Shown here: positions 1 through 7,300 of the stretch, one piece after another | Layout: every line of letters begins with the position of its first letter | Position numbering within the stretch: position 1 is the stretch's first letter | Assembly (NCBI GenBank): GCA_904420145.1 | Contig: CAJFUI010000029.1 | Location: forward strand, 1-33,769 | Length of the DNA stretch: 33,769 nt | Source of the DNA: an uncultured Oscillospiraceae bacterium | GTDB taxonomy: Bacteria > Bacillota > Clostridia > Oscillospirales > Oscillospiraceae | Direction of reading: 5' to 3' | Program-made: the position numbers and the translations under genes | Notes under the pieces: generated by a model | Databases searched by the model: none | Told to the model about the DNA's origin: nothing | Seen by the model: only the letters and a program-made list of their open reading frames with translations

Positions 1-1
1 G

Positions 2-604
2 GTCTACGACCGGGCGGACATGCTTCACGTGTCCGGCCACGCCTGCCAGGAGGAACTGAAAATTATCCACGCCCTGGTAAAACCCCGCTTCTTCATCCCT
101 GTCCACGGCGAGCAGAAGATGCTCCGCCGCCATGTGAATCTGGCGCTGGACATGGGCATGGAGCGCAACCACATCGTCCTGCCGGAGATCGGCAATGTCA
201 TCGAGATCACCGCCCGCACCATCAAGGTCAACGGCAGCGTCCCCTCCGGGGAGCTGATGGTGGACGGCAGCGGCGTGGGCGACGTAGGGGCCGTGGTGCT
301 GCGGGACCGGAAGATCCTGGCCGAGGACGGCATGGTTGTGGTGATACTCAATATCTCCTCCCACAACAACCAGCTGCTGGGCGAGCCGGAGATCATCACC
401 CGGGGCTTTATCTACGTCAAGGAGAACGAGGAGATGATCAAGGAGCTCCGGGAGGTGGCCATGAAGGCCGCCGACGGCGTGGGCGCCAAGCGGGCCAAGG
501 ACATGGGGGAGGTGCGCAGCGCGGTGAAGAGCGCGGTGAGCAACTACCTCTTCAAATCCACCCGCCGCAGCCCCATGATTATCCCCGTTATCAACCGGAT
601 CTAA
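2..604 (+). CDS. rnj: Ribonuclease J, C-terminal part (5' end outside window)
   Basis: This is the last 200 codons of an RNase J, the metallo-beta-lactamase/beta-CASP ribonuclease with 5'-3' exo- and endonuclease activity that turns over and matures RNA in the cytoplasm of Firmicutes. The visible part begins inside the beta-CASP/lactamase region, with the conserved block FFIPVHGEQKML whose His is a family metal-site or catalytic residue. It continues through the C-terminal domain (GEPEIITRGFIY, then a helical segment and a basic SPMIIPVINRI end). A full protein is about 550-600 residues, so roughly two thirds lies upstream of the window. The reading frame is open from base 2. Whether it is J1 or J2 cannot be decided from this piece. 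Two hairpins follow the stop codon. Confidence 0.95.
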   Translation, partial: VYDRADMLHVSGHACQEELKIIHALVKPRFFIPVHGEQKMLRRHVNLALDMGMERNHIVLPEIGNVIEITARTIKVNGSVPSGELMVDGSGVGDVGAVVLRDRKILAEDGMVVVILNISSHNNQLLGEPEIITRGFIYVKENEEMIKELREVAMKAADGVGAKRAKDMGEVRSAVKSAVSNYLFKSTRRSPMIIPVINRI

Positions 605-610
605 AAACTG

Positions 611-724
611 CTGGCCCAAAAGCGGATGCCCTTTGGGCCAGAGAACTTGCGGCCAGTCCGCCGCGCATGCGATAAGGTTTTCAACAAACGCCAAGGGGAC
701 ACGCTGTTTCAGCGTGTCCCCTTG
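611..724. terminator. Two hairpins between rnj and the convergent membrane gene
   Basis: The first hairpin has arms CTGGCCCAAA (611-620) and TTTGGGCCAG (632-641). The second has perfect 15-bp arms at 692-706 and 710-724 with a TTT loop, followed on the plus strand by a T-rich stretch (GATTTGTTTTG). They lie between two convergent genes and probably end rnj transcription. The second may serve both strands. Confidence 0.7.
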
Positions 725-757
725 ATTTGTTTTGAGGAAATCCCCGGTGCCCGGCGG

Positions 758-2053
758 CTATTTGTTCTGCTTGCCGGCGTCCTGCTTGGCCTTGGCTGCG
801 GCGGCGCCCACTACGGCTCCGGCGTCCCCGGCGATGACGCCGCCTACCACGGCGCTTTTGATCACGTCCTTCTGAGCGGCCTTGCCGCCCTCGGAGGAGG
901 CGCCGCCCTTCTGGGCGTCCTGCTTGGCCTTGGCGGACATGGCGCCCACCACGGCCCCGGCGTCCCCGGCGATCACCCCGCCGACAATGGCGCTCTTGAT
1001 GACCTCCTTCTGGGCCTTTTTGCCCGCCTCTTTGTTCAGCTCCGCCTGGGCCCGCTCCGACACACCGCGGATGCCGCTCCGGGCGTTGACCTCATTGATG
1101 CTGCGCTTCATGGTTTTGGTGGCATCCCGCGCCTCCTTCAGCGCGGCGAAAATGCTTGCCAAGCTTCCCACAAAGGGGGAGAAGATGAGGATACAGGCGG
1201 GAGCAAGGGGGGAGGACAGTCCCACGTCGGACGTCAGGATCACAAAAAAGAAGATGACCATGACAAAGGATCCATAGGTGACCCACCCCCGCAGAAACAG
1301 GGCGGCAAGGATGTCGCCCGCCTCCGTCATACGGTCGATGTCCCGTAAAAAGAGGGACCGGAAGGTCATCTCGGGGTGGGCCAGCCACGCCCCCATAAAC
1401 AGGTAGGCCCACACATCGAGACAGCGGGCCCAGTTGGAGTAGCTCCGTGCGGCGCTTAGGTCAAAGATGCCGATCAGCACGATCACCACCCCGAGGGCGA
1501 AGGGGAGGGCCCACAGCTTGGAGAGCCTGCGGGTCCGGATGGCGGGCAGGAGCAGCACAAACATGCAGCCCAAGGGGGCTTGGGTCAGGATACCGGTCCC
1601 CCCGGCCACCAGCAAAAAGACCACCTTCGCCCCCATGGCGATGGTCAGCAGGTTGTCGGAGCGCCCCATGAGGAGCAAAACCCCAATCACTGCGCTGAGC
1701 AGGAGCTGCACCAGGGCCAGCGGGTGGGTGGGCAGGGAGCCATAGCGCAGATAATTCTCAATCGGTTGGAGAAAGGTTGCCGCCAAAAGCAGCACCCCCG
1801 TGGCGATGGACAGTCCGCTGCGCTTTGATGGCTGTCTTACCTCTGGCAATTGATCGGGCGGGGTTTCGGCTTTTTCTTTCGCTGCTGCTGTTCCCGGTTT
1901 CACAGCATCTGCCGGAATTTGCCAGGCGCCAGTCTGTTTACCTCCATCCTTGGTTGCTCCGGGGATTTTTCCCTCCCTGCACCATTGGGCAACCTCCGCT
2001 TGTGAGCAGTTCCATTTCTGAGCTGCTTCCTTAGAGTTCATGGTCTTCGCCAA
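758..2053 (-). CDS. Membrane protein with N-terminal HTH-like domain and duplicated glycine-zipper tail
   Basis: A 431-residue protein of unknown function. Residues 1-50 (SKEAAQKWNCSQAEVAQWCREGKIPGA) look like a small excisionase/MerR-type helix-turn-helix (HTH_17 class). A linker leads to several hydrophobic segments between about 75 and 310 (for example GLSIATGVLLLAATFL and GSFVMVIFFFVILTSD). A helical charged stretch follows. The last 90 residues hold two near-identical 46-residue copies of a glycine-rich module (VIKSAxVGGVIAGDAGAVVG), typical of glycine zippers that insert in or associate with membranes. The start is taken as TTG at 2053 because AAGGAGGG sits 6 nt before it; the in-frame ATG 12 nt later is too far from that site. 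It is preceded by a structured RNA with a terminator, so expression could be by readthrough. A sensor or membrane-tethered regulator is possible but unproven. Confidence 0.75.
   Translation of the reverse strand: MAKTMNSKEAAQKWNCSQAEVAQWCREGKIPGATKDGGKQTGAWQIPADAVKPGTAAAKEKAETPPDQLPEVRQPSKRSGLSIATGVLLLAATFLQPIENYLRYGSLPTHPLALVQLLLSAVIGVLLLMGRSDNLLTIAMGAKVVFLLVAGGTGILTQAPLGCMFVLLLPAIRTRRLSKLWALPFALGVVIVLIGIFDLSAARSYSNWARCLDVWAYLFMGAWLAHPEMTFRSLFLRDIDRMTEAGDILAALFLRGWVTYGSFVMVIFFFVILTSDVGLSSPLAPACILIFSPFVGSLASIFAALKEARDATKTMKRSINEVNARSGIRGVSERAQAELNKEAGKKAQKEVIKSAIVGGVIAGDAGAVVGAMSAKAKQDAQKGGASSEGGKAAQKDVIKSAVVGGVIAGDAGAVVGAAAAKAKQDAGKQNK
776..1013 (-). repeat. 138-bp direct repeat inside the coding sequence (two copies)
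   Basis: Two copies with a period of 138 bp (46 codons) encode the glycine-zipper module at the C-terminus of the membrane protein. The blocks GGCGTCCTGCTTGGCCTTGG at 776 and its partner at 914 match almost base for base. This is a recent in-frame internal duplication. Confidence 0.85.
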
Positions 2054-2081
2054 TGCAATCCCTCCTTATCGATCCTGTTAT

Positions 2082-2115
2082 AAAAACAAAAAAGCGCGCG
2101 GCAAAAGCCGCGCGC
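2082..2115 (-). terminator. Intrinsic terminator at the end of the structured RNA
   Basis: Perfect 9-bp GC stem GCGCGCGGC/GCCGCGCGC with a 4-nt loop (2115-2094), followed on the minus strand by TTTTTTGTTTTT. It lies between the RNA and the downstream membrane-protein gene. Confidence 0.8.
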
Positions 2116-2250
2116 CGAAAAACGCAGGACTCTTGCCGCGACGCAAGTTCCAACCATCCAAGAAAGCATGATGAAACAGAGCCTGCATTTTTACCGGAGG
2201 TAAAAATACAAACTTTCTTGAATGGAAAAACCAATATGAACTTGCGTCGC
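2086..2250 (-). ncRNA. Candidate structured small RNA or leader RNA, unknown class
   Basis: About 165 nt on the minus strand with its own promoter, compact nested helices and an intrinsic terminator. The transcript would begin near 2250, exactly where a 13-bp closing helix starts: arms GCGACGCAAGTTC (2250-2238) and GAACTTGCGTCGC (2150-2138). Inside is a second helix of 12 pairs including one G-U (2224-2213 with 2166-2155), then a short hairpin TTTTTACC/GGTAAAAA with a 3-nt loop (2206-2188). A GC-rich terminator closes the element. No reading frame of note fits inside. The overall shape (closing stem, asymmetric internal loop, apical domain) loosely recalls 6S RNA, but I see no diagnostic 6S sequence. 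It could equally be a riboswitch-like leader of the gene at 758-2053, since the terminator lies about 30 nt before that gene's Shine-Dalgarno site. Confidence 0.6.
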
Positions 2251-2256
2251 AGGTAT

Positions 2257-2285
2257 ATTGTACCATGGAGGCTTTCAAAAGGCAA
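2257..2285 (-). promoter_or_regulatory. Sigma-A type promoter of the structured RNA
   Basis: On the minus strand, TTGCCT (2285-2280), a 17-nt spacer and TACAAT (2262-2257). The predicted start, about 7 nt downstream, coincides with the first base of the RNA's closing helix, which supports both calls. Confidence 0.65.
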
Positions 2286-2297
2286 CGGGGAATTATT

Positions 2298-2328
2298 GTG
2301 TCAAAAAAGTGGCGTGGCCACTTTTTTG
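2298..2328. repeat. Perfect hairpin near the first ECF-S/MocR cassette
   Basis: Arms CAAAAAAGTGGC (2302-2313) and GCCACTTTTTTG (2317-2328) with a GTG loop. It starts with TGTCAAAAAAG, as does the hairpin at 4608-4637 on the other side of the ECF-S/MocR pair. It may be a bidirectional terminator or a small interspersed palindromic element. Confidence 0.6.
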
Positions 2329-2375
2329 AGGGGGATGCAGCCCCCTGCGCGCCATCTTTTCCCTGCGGGACCGAC

Positions 2376-2411
2376 AAAAAAGCTGGCGCGCCAACAGGCG
2401 CGCCAGCTTTT
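2376..2411 (-). terminator. Intrinsic terminator of the ECF-S gene
   Basis: A 15-bp stem, AAAAGCTGGCGCGCC (2378-2392) with GGCGCGCCAGCTTTT (2397-2411), and a 4-nt loop. On the minus strand it is followed by a T run and lies just past the stop codon of the ECF S-component gene. Confidence 0.8.
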
Positions 2412-2437
2412 GCGGCAATATTGTCACTTCCTCGAAT

Positions 2438-3028
2438 TCATTTCGCCAGCATCTTGTCTAAGTGGGCCGAGCGCAGGGCCCGCATGATGGCCACCCCAAG
2501 GATGGGGGCGAAGATGATGGCGATGACGCCGTTGGTGACGGTGGCGGGGAGCTTGGACACCGCCAGGGCCCAGCACTGGACCGGGGAGGTGAAGCCCTGG
2601 AGCACCATGCCGTTAAAGAAGAAGTTCTTCACCGTGTAGACCACCATGTAGGCCACGGCGGCGCAGGCGGTGGCCGCCACCTGGGGGCCGTACTTCTCCT
2701 TGCTGTGCTTAAAAATGTAGTAGAGCACCAGCCCGGCTACGAGGCCGTACATGCCCTTGGTCAGGAAGGTGATGGGGGCCTCTATGATATACTCCGGGTC
2801 CAGCATGTCGTAGATGGCCGAACCTAAGCCTGCGGCCAAGCCGCCCCAGTAGGGCCCCAGCAGGATGCCGGAGAGGGCGCAGAGGATGTTGGCGAGGGTG
2901 AAGGCGCTGGTGCCGCCGAGGCTCACGGGGATCTTCACCCGCAGGTAGTTGCCCACGAACACCACAGCCGCCATCATGGCGCAGGTGCAGATTTTCACCA
3001 GCAGCTCGGAGTTGCGATTACGATTCAT
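2438..3028 (-). CDS. ECF transporter S component, copy 1 (vitamin B6-type substrate suspected)
   Basis: A 196-residue integral membrane protein with about six hydrophobic segments, the usual size of an ECF-transporter substrate-binding subunit. Such subunits bind one vitamin or precursor and plug into the shared EcfT/EcfA module, which is not in this window. The blocks VGNYLRVKIPVSLGGTSAF and GGLAAGLGSAIYDMLDPEYI are shared almost unchanged with the second copy at 30382-30969. ATG at 3028 has GGGAGG at a suitable distance. The gene is divergent from a MocR-type regulator. MocR proteins often sense pyridoxal phosphate and control B6 synthesis or uptake, so a pyridoxine-like substrate (PdxU-type) is a reasonable inference, but the sequence alone does not prove it. 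Confidence 0.88.
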   Translation of the reverse strand: MNRNRNSELLVKICTCAMMAAVVFVGNYLRVKIPVSLGGTSAFTLANILCALSGILLGPYWGGLAAGLGSAIYDMLDPEYIIEAPITFLTKGMYGLVAGLVLYYIFKHSKEKYGPQVAATACAAVAYMVVYTVKNFFFNGMVLQGFTSPVQCWALAVSKLPATVTNGVIAIIFAPILGVAIMRALRSAHLDKMLAK

Positions 3029-3081
3029 GGCAGATGCCTCCCTATGTGGCCGTCCTCTTGACGGCCGGTGTTGATGATGCT

Positions 3082-3150
3082 ATTATAGCTCTATCTGATA
3101 TTATTGAAATACCCAGAATATAACTTTTTTATAGAGTCAGATAGGAGGAA
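3082..3150. promoter_or_regulatory. Divergent promoter/operator region, cassette 1
   Basis: The minus-strand -10 TATAAT (3087-3082) serves the ECF-S gene and has no good -35, as expected for an activated promoter. An 8-bp inverted pair, CTATCTGA (3091-3098) and TCAGATAG (3137-3144), brackets the regulator's probable promoter (TATAAC and TTTTTTATAG). ACCCAGA at 3111-3117, the TCTG half-site at 3094 and the TTTTTTATAG..TCAGAT block recur at the same places in the second cassette. A MocR binding site is likely. AGGAGG at 3143-3148 is the regulator's ribosome site. Confidence 0.6.
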
Positions 3151-3154
3151 CGCC

Positions 3155-4558
3155 ATGTACCAGCTGCCACTGACCCTCCACAGCGGGGGGGAGCCCCTCT
3201 ACCAGCAGATCTATGACAGTCTCGCCGCCCAGATCCGTACCGGGGCCCTGCGCTCCGGCACCAAGCTGCCGGGGAAGCGCTCCCTGGCGGCCCAGCTGGG
3301 GGTGGGGGTGGTGACGGTGGACACCGCCTACCAGATGCTGGTGGCGGAGGGCTATCTCGAGGCGGTGGCCAAAAAGGGCTTTTTCGTTCTGGAGGTGGCG
3401 GAGACGGTGGAGAGGGGCGGGGAGGACCTGGTGCCCATCCCCGAGGAGCCGGAGGAGCCCCCCTGCCGCTTTGATCTCTCCACCGGCTCCGTGGACACGG
3501 ACCTCTTCCCCTTCCGCACCTGGGGGCGGATCCAGAAGGAGCTGCTCTACGCCGCGCCGGAGCTGCTCAGCCACGGCCCGCGGCAGGGGGACCGGGCGCT
3601 CCGGGAGGCCATCGGGTCCTACCTTGCCACCTACCGGGGGGTGGTGTGCCACCCGGCCCAGATCGTGGTGGGGGCCGGCACGGAGTATCTCCTCTCTATG
3701 GTGGCCCGGCTGCTGCAGGGGCAGGCGGCGGCGGTGGAGAACCCGGGCTACCGCCGGGTGCCGAAAATTTTGGAGAACAGCGGCGTGAGCTGCCGCTGCG
3801 TGGAGATCGACGGCGGCGGGGTGAGTGTGGAGGCCCTGCGCCGCAGCGGGGCCAGCATCTGCTGCGTCACCCCCAGCCACCACTTTCCCACCGCCGTCAC
3901 CATGCCGGCGGGCCGACGGAGCCAGCTTTTAGCATGGGCACGGGAGGCGGAGGGCCGCTACCTCATCGAGGACGACTACGACGCGGAGTTCCGCTTCGAC
4001 ATGCGCCCCCTGCCCAGCCTCCAGGGCATGGGGGGGCAGTTTGGCCCTGTGATCTACCTCTCCACCTTCTCCAAGAGCCTGGCCCCCAGCATCCGCATCG
4101 CCTGCATGGTGCTGCCTCCGGAGCTCCTCCGGCGCTACCGCGCCGCCTACGGCAGCTACGCCAACACCGTCAGCCGCTTTGAGCAGCAGACCCTCTGCCG
4201 GTTCATCGAGGGGGGGTATTTCACCCGGCACCTCAGCCGCATGCGCAGCGCCTACAAGGAGCGGATGGAGCGGCTGTGCGCGGCCCTGGAGGGGGCCTTG
4301 GGCGCGGAGCGGATCGAATTACAGGGGCGGCACACGGGGCTCCACCTGCTGCTGACCCTCCACGAGGGCCCGGGGGAGGCGGAGATGGTGCGGCGGGCCG
4401 CGGCGGCGGGGATCCGGCTGCGGGGGCTGAGCGCCTACTACATGGAGGGGGCGGAGGGCTGCCCGGAGAACACGGTGATCCTGGGCTACGCCGCCCTGCG
4501 CCAGGAGGACATCGAGCCCCTGGCGGAGACCCTCCGCCGGGCCTGGCTGGGGAAATAA
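3155..4558 (+). CDS. MocR/PdxR-family regulator (GntR wHTH + aminotransferase fold), copy 1
   Basis: A 467-residue transcription regulator. Residues about 8-75 form a GntR-type winged helix (LYQQIYDSLAAQIRTGALRS, KLPGKRSLAAQLGV). Residues about 105-465 form a fold-type I aminotransferase domain that binds PLP as an effector. Lys307 in TFSKSLAPSIRIACMV is the Schiff-base lysine, and Asp276 in EDDYDAEFR fits the PLP-nitrogen Asp. The start is ATG 3155, behind AGGAGG and aligned with the start of copy 2; an earlier in-frame ATG at 3104 lies in the promoter region. The gene is divergent from an ECF S component, the typical arrangement for a regulator of cofactor uptake. The exact target and effector are inferred from the family. 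Confidence 0.9.
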   Translation: MYQLPLTLHSGGEPLYQQIYDSLAAQIRTGALRSGTKLPGKRSLAAQLGVGVVTVDTAYQMLVAEGYLEAVAKKGFFVLEVAETVERGGEDLVPIPEEPEEPPCRFDLSTGSVDTDLFPFRTWGRIQKELLYAAPELLSHGPRQGDRALREAIGSYLATYRGVVCHPAQIVVGAGTEYLLSMVARLLQGQAAAVENPGYRRVPKILENSGVSCRCVEIDGGGVSVEALRRSGASICCVTPSHHFPTAVTMPAGRRSQLLAWAREAEGRYLIEDDYDAEFRFDMRPLPSLQGMGGQFGPVIYLSTFSKSLAPSIRIACMVLPPELLRRYRAAYGSYANTVSRFEQQTLCRFIEGGYFTRHLSRMRSAYKERMERLCAALEGALGAERIELQGRHTGLHLLLTLHEGPGEAEMVRRAAAAGIRLRGLSAYYMEGAEGCPENTVILGYAALRQEDIEPLAETLRRAWLGK

Positions 4559-4570
4559 GAGGGAAAGGAA

Positions 4571-4780
4571 GCCCCCGGGACCAAGCTTGGTCCCGGGGGC
4601 TTGAGACTGTCAAAAAAGGCATCCGCCTTTTTTGACAAGAGGCTACAGCCCGCCGCGCGCAAGATTTTGTCCGCTGAAAGCGGACAAAACTCACACTTGC
4701 AGGCTGAGAGGTGTTTTCGGCCACGCGCATGTCGCGGCCGAAAACCAATTTCATCTTCTTCGCGGCGTGCGCGCCGCGAA
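4571..4780. repeat. Cluster of five palindromes in a 300-bp gene-free stretch
   Basis: Between the MocR stop and the SLH gene there is no credible gene. Five hairpins follow each other: a perfect 30-bp palindrome (4571-4600) that probably ends the MocR transcript; a 13-bp stem (4608-4620 with 4625-4637); TTTTGTCCGCT/AGCGGACAAAA (4665-4689); GTTTTCGGCC/GGCCGAAAAC (4713-4745); and TTCGCGGCG/CGCCGCGAA (4759-4780). The string TTTTTTGACAAG occurs at 4628 and again at 4791. The rest, to 4860, holds nothing recognisable. Confidence 0.7.
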
Positions 4781-4860
4781 CTCTACGAGGTTTTTTGACA
4801 AGCTGCAGCAGCGCCCCCGGGGCGGAGAAGCCGCCCCTGTGCGCGCTTTATCGTCCTGTT

Positions 4861-7062
4861 TTATCCCTGATATGCACGGATCTCATCAAAATGTGTGTTG
4901 GCAAAATCGGTATGTACCGTCACCAATTCGCCCCACAGGGTCGGCACTTCCTCTCTGAGGCGCTGGACCTCATCCTCATCGGCCTCGGTGATGCTGGCAA
5001 CCTCGGTGCCGCCCACCCGGCGGAACACCTCAATGGCCTCGGCGATGGTGTCAGCGTATTCCTGCGCTATGGTTTTGAAGCCGGACCAGTAGGTGCTGCT
5101 GCCGCAGGCCGCCACCATGTTCTGCGCGTCCGTCAGACAGTTTGCGAGGGCATCCGCGCAGCCGGGGAGGATACCGGCCCTTTCGGCCTTAAAGACGGTG
5201 CCTCCCATCGCGTTCTCGACGGGCTGGAAATGGTCATAGGCGCCATCGTAGAGGAGGGTCTCCAGGTTATTGTAGATGCCCACGGCCTCCCGCATTTCCG
5301 GGCTCAGCGAATCCTCGGGTTCAGGTTCCGGCTCGGGTTCTGGTTCGGGTTCCGGCTCAGGTTCGGGCTCCGGGGCGTTCGGGTAGTCCAGGCCGAAATG
5401 CTCTGCGGCCTCCTCATAGGAGACGATGCCGGGAATGACCTTCGTGCCCTCTCCGTCGAGGTAATCTCCAAACTCAGGGACAATAAATTCAATGTATGCG
5501 ATGTCTTCAAAGATCTGGGGGTTGATATAGAATTCTATCTCACCCTCGTCAGTAAACGGCCCGTTCCCGCCGGGGAAAGAAAACGGGGCGCTGGTGTCCA
5601 ACAAATTCCCATTGGAGTCAAAGAGTTGCATCCGTACGTCGCAGGCGCCGCCTATGCCGCTGGGGTTAATGGTAGTGCCCTCGGCCCGATACCTCAGGAG
5701 CAGCACTTCCGTGGAATAGGCGTATCTATATAGATTCCAGCCGGTAAACTCAAGGCTGGTCACCTGGGTAGCCCTGGATATAGAGTTGTTGGTGGAGTAT
5801 TGGTCCACTGTGGTCATGGGGCCGTAGTTGTGGTTCAGTTTCGGCACGTCAAACGGGGGATCGCTGTAATAGAAGCCGTCGATAGAGGCGGGGACCCTTA
5901 CGCTGCAGGAAGAGGATACGACTCCGTTGCTGTCCGTGACGGTGATTTCGGCCTTGCCATCGCTTATGGCGGTGACTTTTCCGCTGCTGTCCACCGTGGC
6001 CACGGAGGGGTCGCTGCTGCTCCAGGTGACCTTATCCGAAGCCGAGGGCGTGTAGTCATCGGGATAGTAGCTGTATCGGAGCGTCTCGGTATTCCCTATT
6101 TCCAGCGTCAGGTCGGTGGGGCTGACGCCGATACGATAATACTCCGTCACCGTGACGGTACAGCTGGCGGAGGCGTCCCCGACAGTGGCGGTGATAATGG
6201 CGGTGCCCTCACCAACACCGGTGACGACGCCTCTGCTGTTCACGCCGGCCACGTCGGTGTTGGAGCTGCTCCAGATGACTGTCATGCTGGTGCTGGGCCG
6301 CACGGTGGCGGTGAGCTGGTAGCCGTCCTTATTATCGGTGAGGGTGAGGGAGGTGCGGTTGAGAGTCACCTTGATATCGGCGCTCTCGTCCTCCAGGGTC
6401 ACGCTCCGGCGCAGGTCCGGGTCGGCCATGCGGGTGACAAAGGCGGAGACCTCGGACCGGGCGATGGTGGCGTTGGGGGTGAAGGTGCCCGTCGCGTCGT
6501 TGCCGGTGAGGATGCCCGCCCGGTAGAGGCGGTAGATGGCGTCGTAGTTGGCGGCCCCCTCGGGTACGTCGGGGATCATGCCGTCATCCACGGTGTTGAT
6601 GGCCTCTAAGGCCTCATCAGGGAGGGAGCCCGAGAGAATAGCGGCAAACTGGCTGCGGGTGGCGGCGGCGTTGTAGTTGCTGTAGCTGTTGGCAGAGATA
6701 ATGCCGTTGGCCACGGCGTAGTCCACATACACCTGATACCAGGGGGAGCCCTGGGCGAAATTCGCCTCCCCGGTATGGTAGATGCTGTGGAGCCGGGCGG
6801 CCAGGGCCACGGTCTGGGCGAGGGTGATGGTGCCGGCGGGACTGAAGGTGTTCTCGGTGAGGCCCTCCACCAGCCCTAACTCGTAGGCGGACTTCACGTT
6901 CTCGGCGTACCAGCTGGTGTCGGGGACGTCAGTAAACTTCCCCGCAGGGTAGGAGCGGCCGGGCTGGAAATTCTCCAGCCCCGTTTTGGCTGCCAAAACG
7001 GGCAGAGAAAGAGCCATGCCCAACACCAGGGCGAAGGCCAAGAGTTTTCGGATGGGTTTCAT
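4861..7062 (-). CDS. Exported SLH-domain and BIG2 (Ig-like) surface protein
   Basis: A 733-residue secreted protein. A signal peptide spans about 1-25 (KPIRKLLAFALVLGMALSLP, cleavage near VLA-AK). Three SLH repeats follow at about 41-95, 105-155 and 165-215 (KFTDVPDTSWYAENVKSAYE; AGILTGNDATGTFTPNATIA), which normally hold proteins to cell-wall secondary polymers. Two bacterial Ig-like BIG2 domains lie at about 229-308 and 312-391 (ATVDSSGKVTAISDGKAEIT). An unassigned beta-rich region follows, then a Glu-Pro repeat linker at about 562-583, and a helical C-terminal domain of about 150 residues with Cys residues. SLH anchoring at the N-terminus with an EP spacer suggests a displayed C-terminal module of unknown function. 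ATG 7062 has GAAGGAGG upstream. Its own promoter is visible. Confidence 0.9.
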   Translation of the reverse strand: MKPIRKLLAFALVLGMALSLPVLAAKTGLENFQPGRSYPAGKFTDVPDTSWYAENVKSAYELGLVEGLTENTFSPAGTITLAQTVALAARLHSIYHTGEANFAQGSPWYQVYVDYAVANGIISANSYSNYNAAATRSQFAAILSGSLPDEALEAINTVDDGMIPDVPEGAANYDAIYRLYRAGILTGNDATGTFTPNATIARSEVSAFVTRMADPDLRRSVTLEDESADIKVTLNRTSLTLTDNKDGYQLTATVRPSTSMTVIWSSSNTDVAGVNSRGVVTGVGEGTAIITATVGDASASCTVTVTEYYRIGVSPTDLTLEIGNTETLRYSYYPDDYTPSASDKVTWSSSDPSVATVDSSGKVTAISDGKAEITVTDSNGVVSSSCSVRVPASIDGFYYSDPPFDVPKLNHNYGPMTTVDQYSTNNSISRATQVTSLEFTGWNLYRYAYSTEVLLLRYRAEGTTINPSGIGGACDVRMQLFDSNGNLLDTSAPFSFPGGNGPFTDEGEIEFYINPQIFEDIAYIEFIVPEFGDYLDGEGTKVIPGIVSYEEAAEHFGLDYPNAPEPEPEPEPEPEPEPEPEPEDSLSPEMREAVGIYNNLETLLYDGAYDHFQPVENAMGGTVFKAERAGILPGCADALANCLTDAQNMVAACGSSTYWSGFKTIAQEYADTIAEAIEVFRRVGGTEVASITEADEDEVQRLREEVPTLWGELVTVHTDFANTHFDEIRAYQG

Positions 7063-7125
7063 GCGCTTTTTTCCTCCTTCTTCAAGATCGAACGTTTCTG
7101 TTTTTCATGAAACAGAGCTGAAAGC

Positions 7126-7154
7126 ATTATATCACGGCCCCAACCCCTTTTCAA
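7126..7154 (-). promoter_or_regulatory. Promoter of the SLH protein gene
   Basis: On the minus strand, TTGAAA (7154-7149), a 17-nt spacer and TATAAT (7131-7126), about 60 nt before the start codon. Confidence 0.7.
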
Positions 7155-7237
7155 CAGACGGCGGACTCCCCCGCGGCAAAATTTTGTAAAAAAGTTTCAG
7201 ATAGGAGATAAATGGCCCGGGAAAAGGGGGTTCCGTA

Positions 7238-7266
7238 TTGTCTCCGGGGACAAAGCGTGCTACAAT
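7238..7266 (+). promoter_or_regulatory. Promoter of the two-component operon
   Basis: TTGTCT (7238-7243), a 17-nt spacer and TACAAT (7261-7266), giving a start near 7273, some 28 nt before the response regulator ATG. Confidence 0.65.
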
Positions 7267-7300
7267 CGCTGTAAGAAAAAAGCGGCAGGGAGGTGCCCTT

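Noticed and set aside
2086..2250. Calling the structured RNA a 6S RNA
   Set aside because: The shape is only loosely similar and no diagnostic 6S sequence was seen; left as an unknown class.
3137..3883. Long open frames opposite or offset to the MocR genes (also 3646-4182, 31075-32277 and 30996-32705)
   Set aside because: They are a by-product of high-GC codon use in the true genes. They have no ribosome site or recognisable domain and are rich in Ala, Gly, Pro and Arg.
5300..5380. Short-period repeat that might suggest a CRISPR or satellite array
   Set aside because: It encodes the Glu-Pro linker of the SLH protein, has no spacers and stays in frame.
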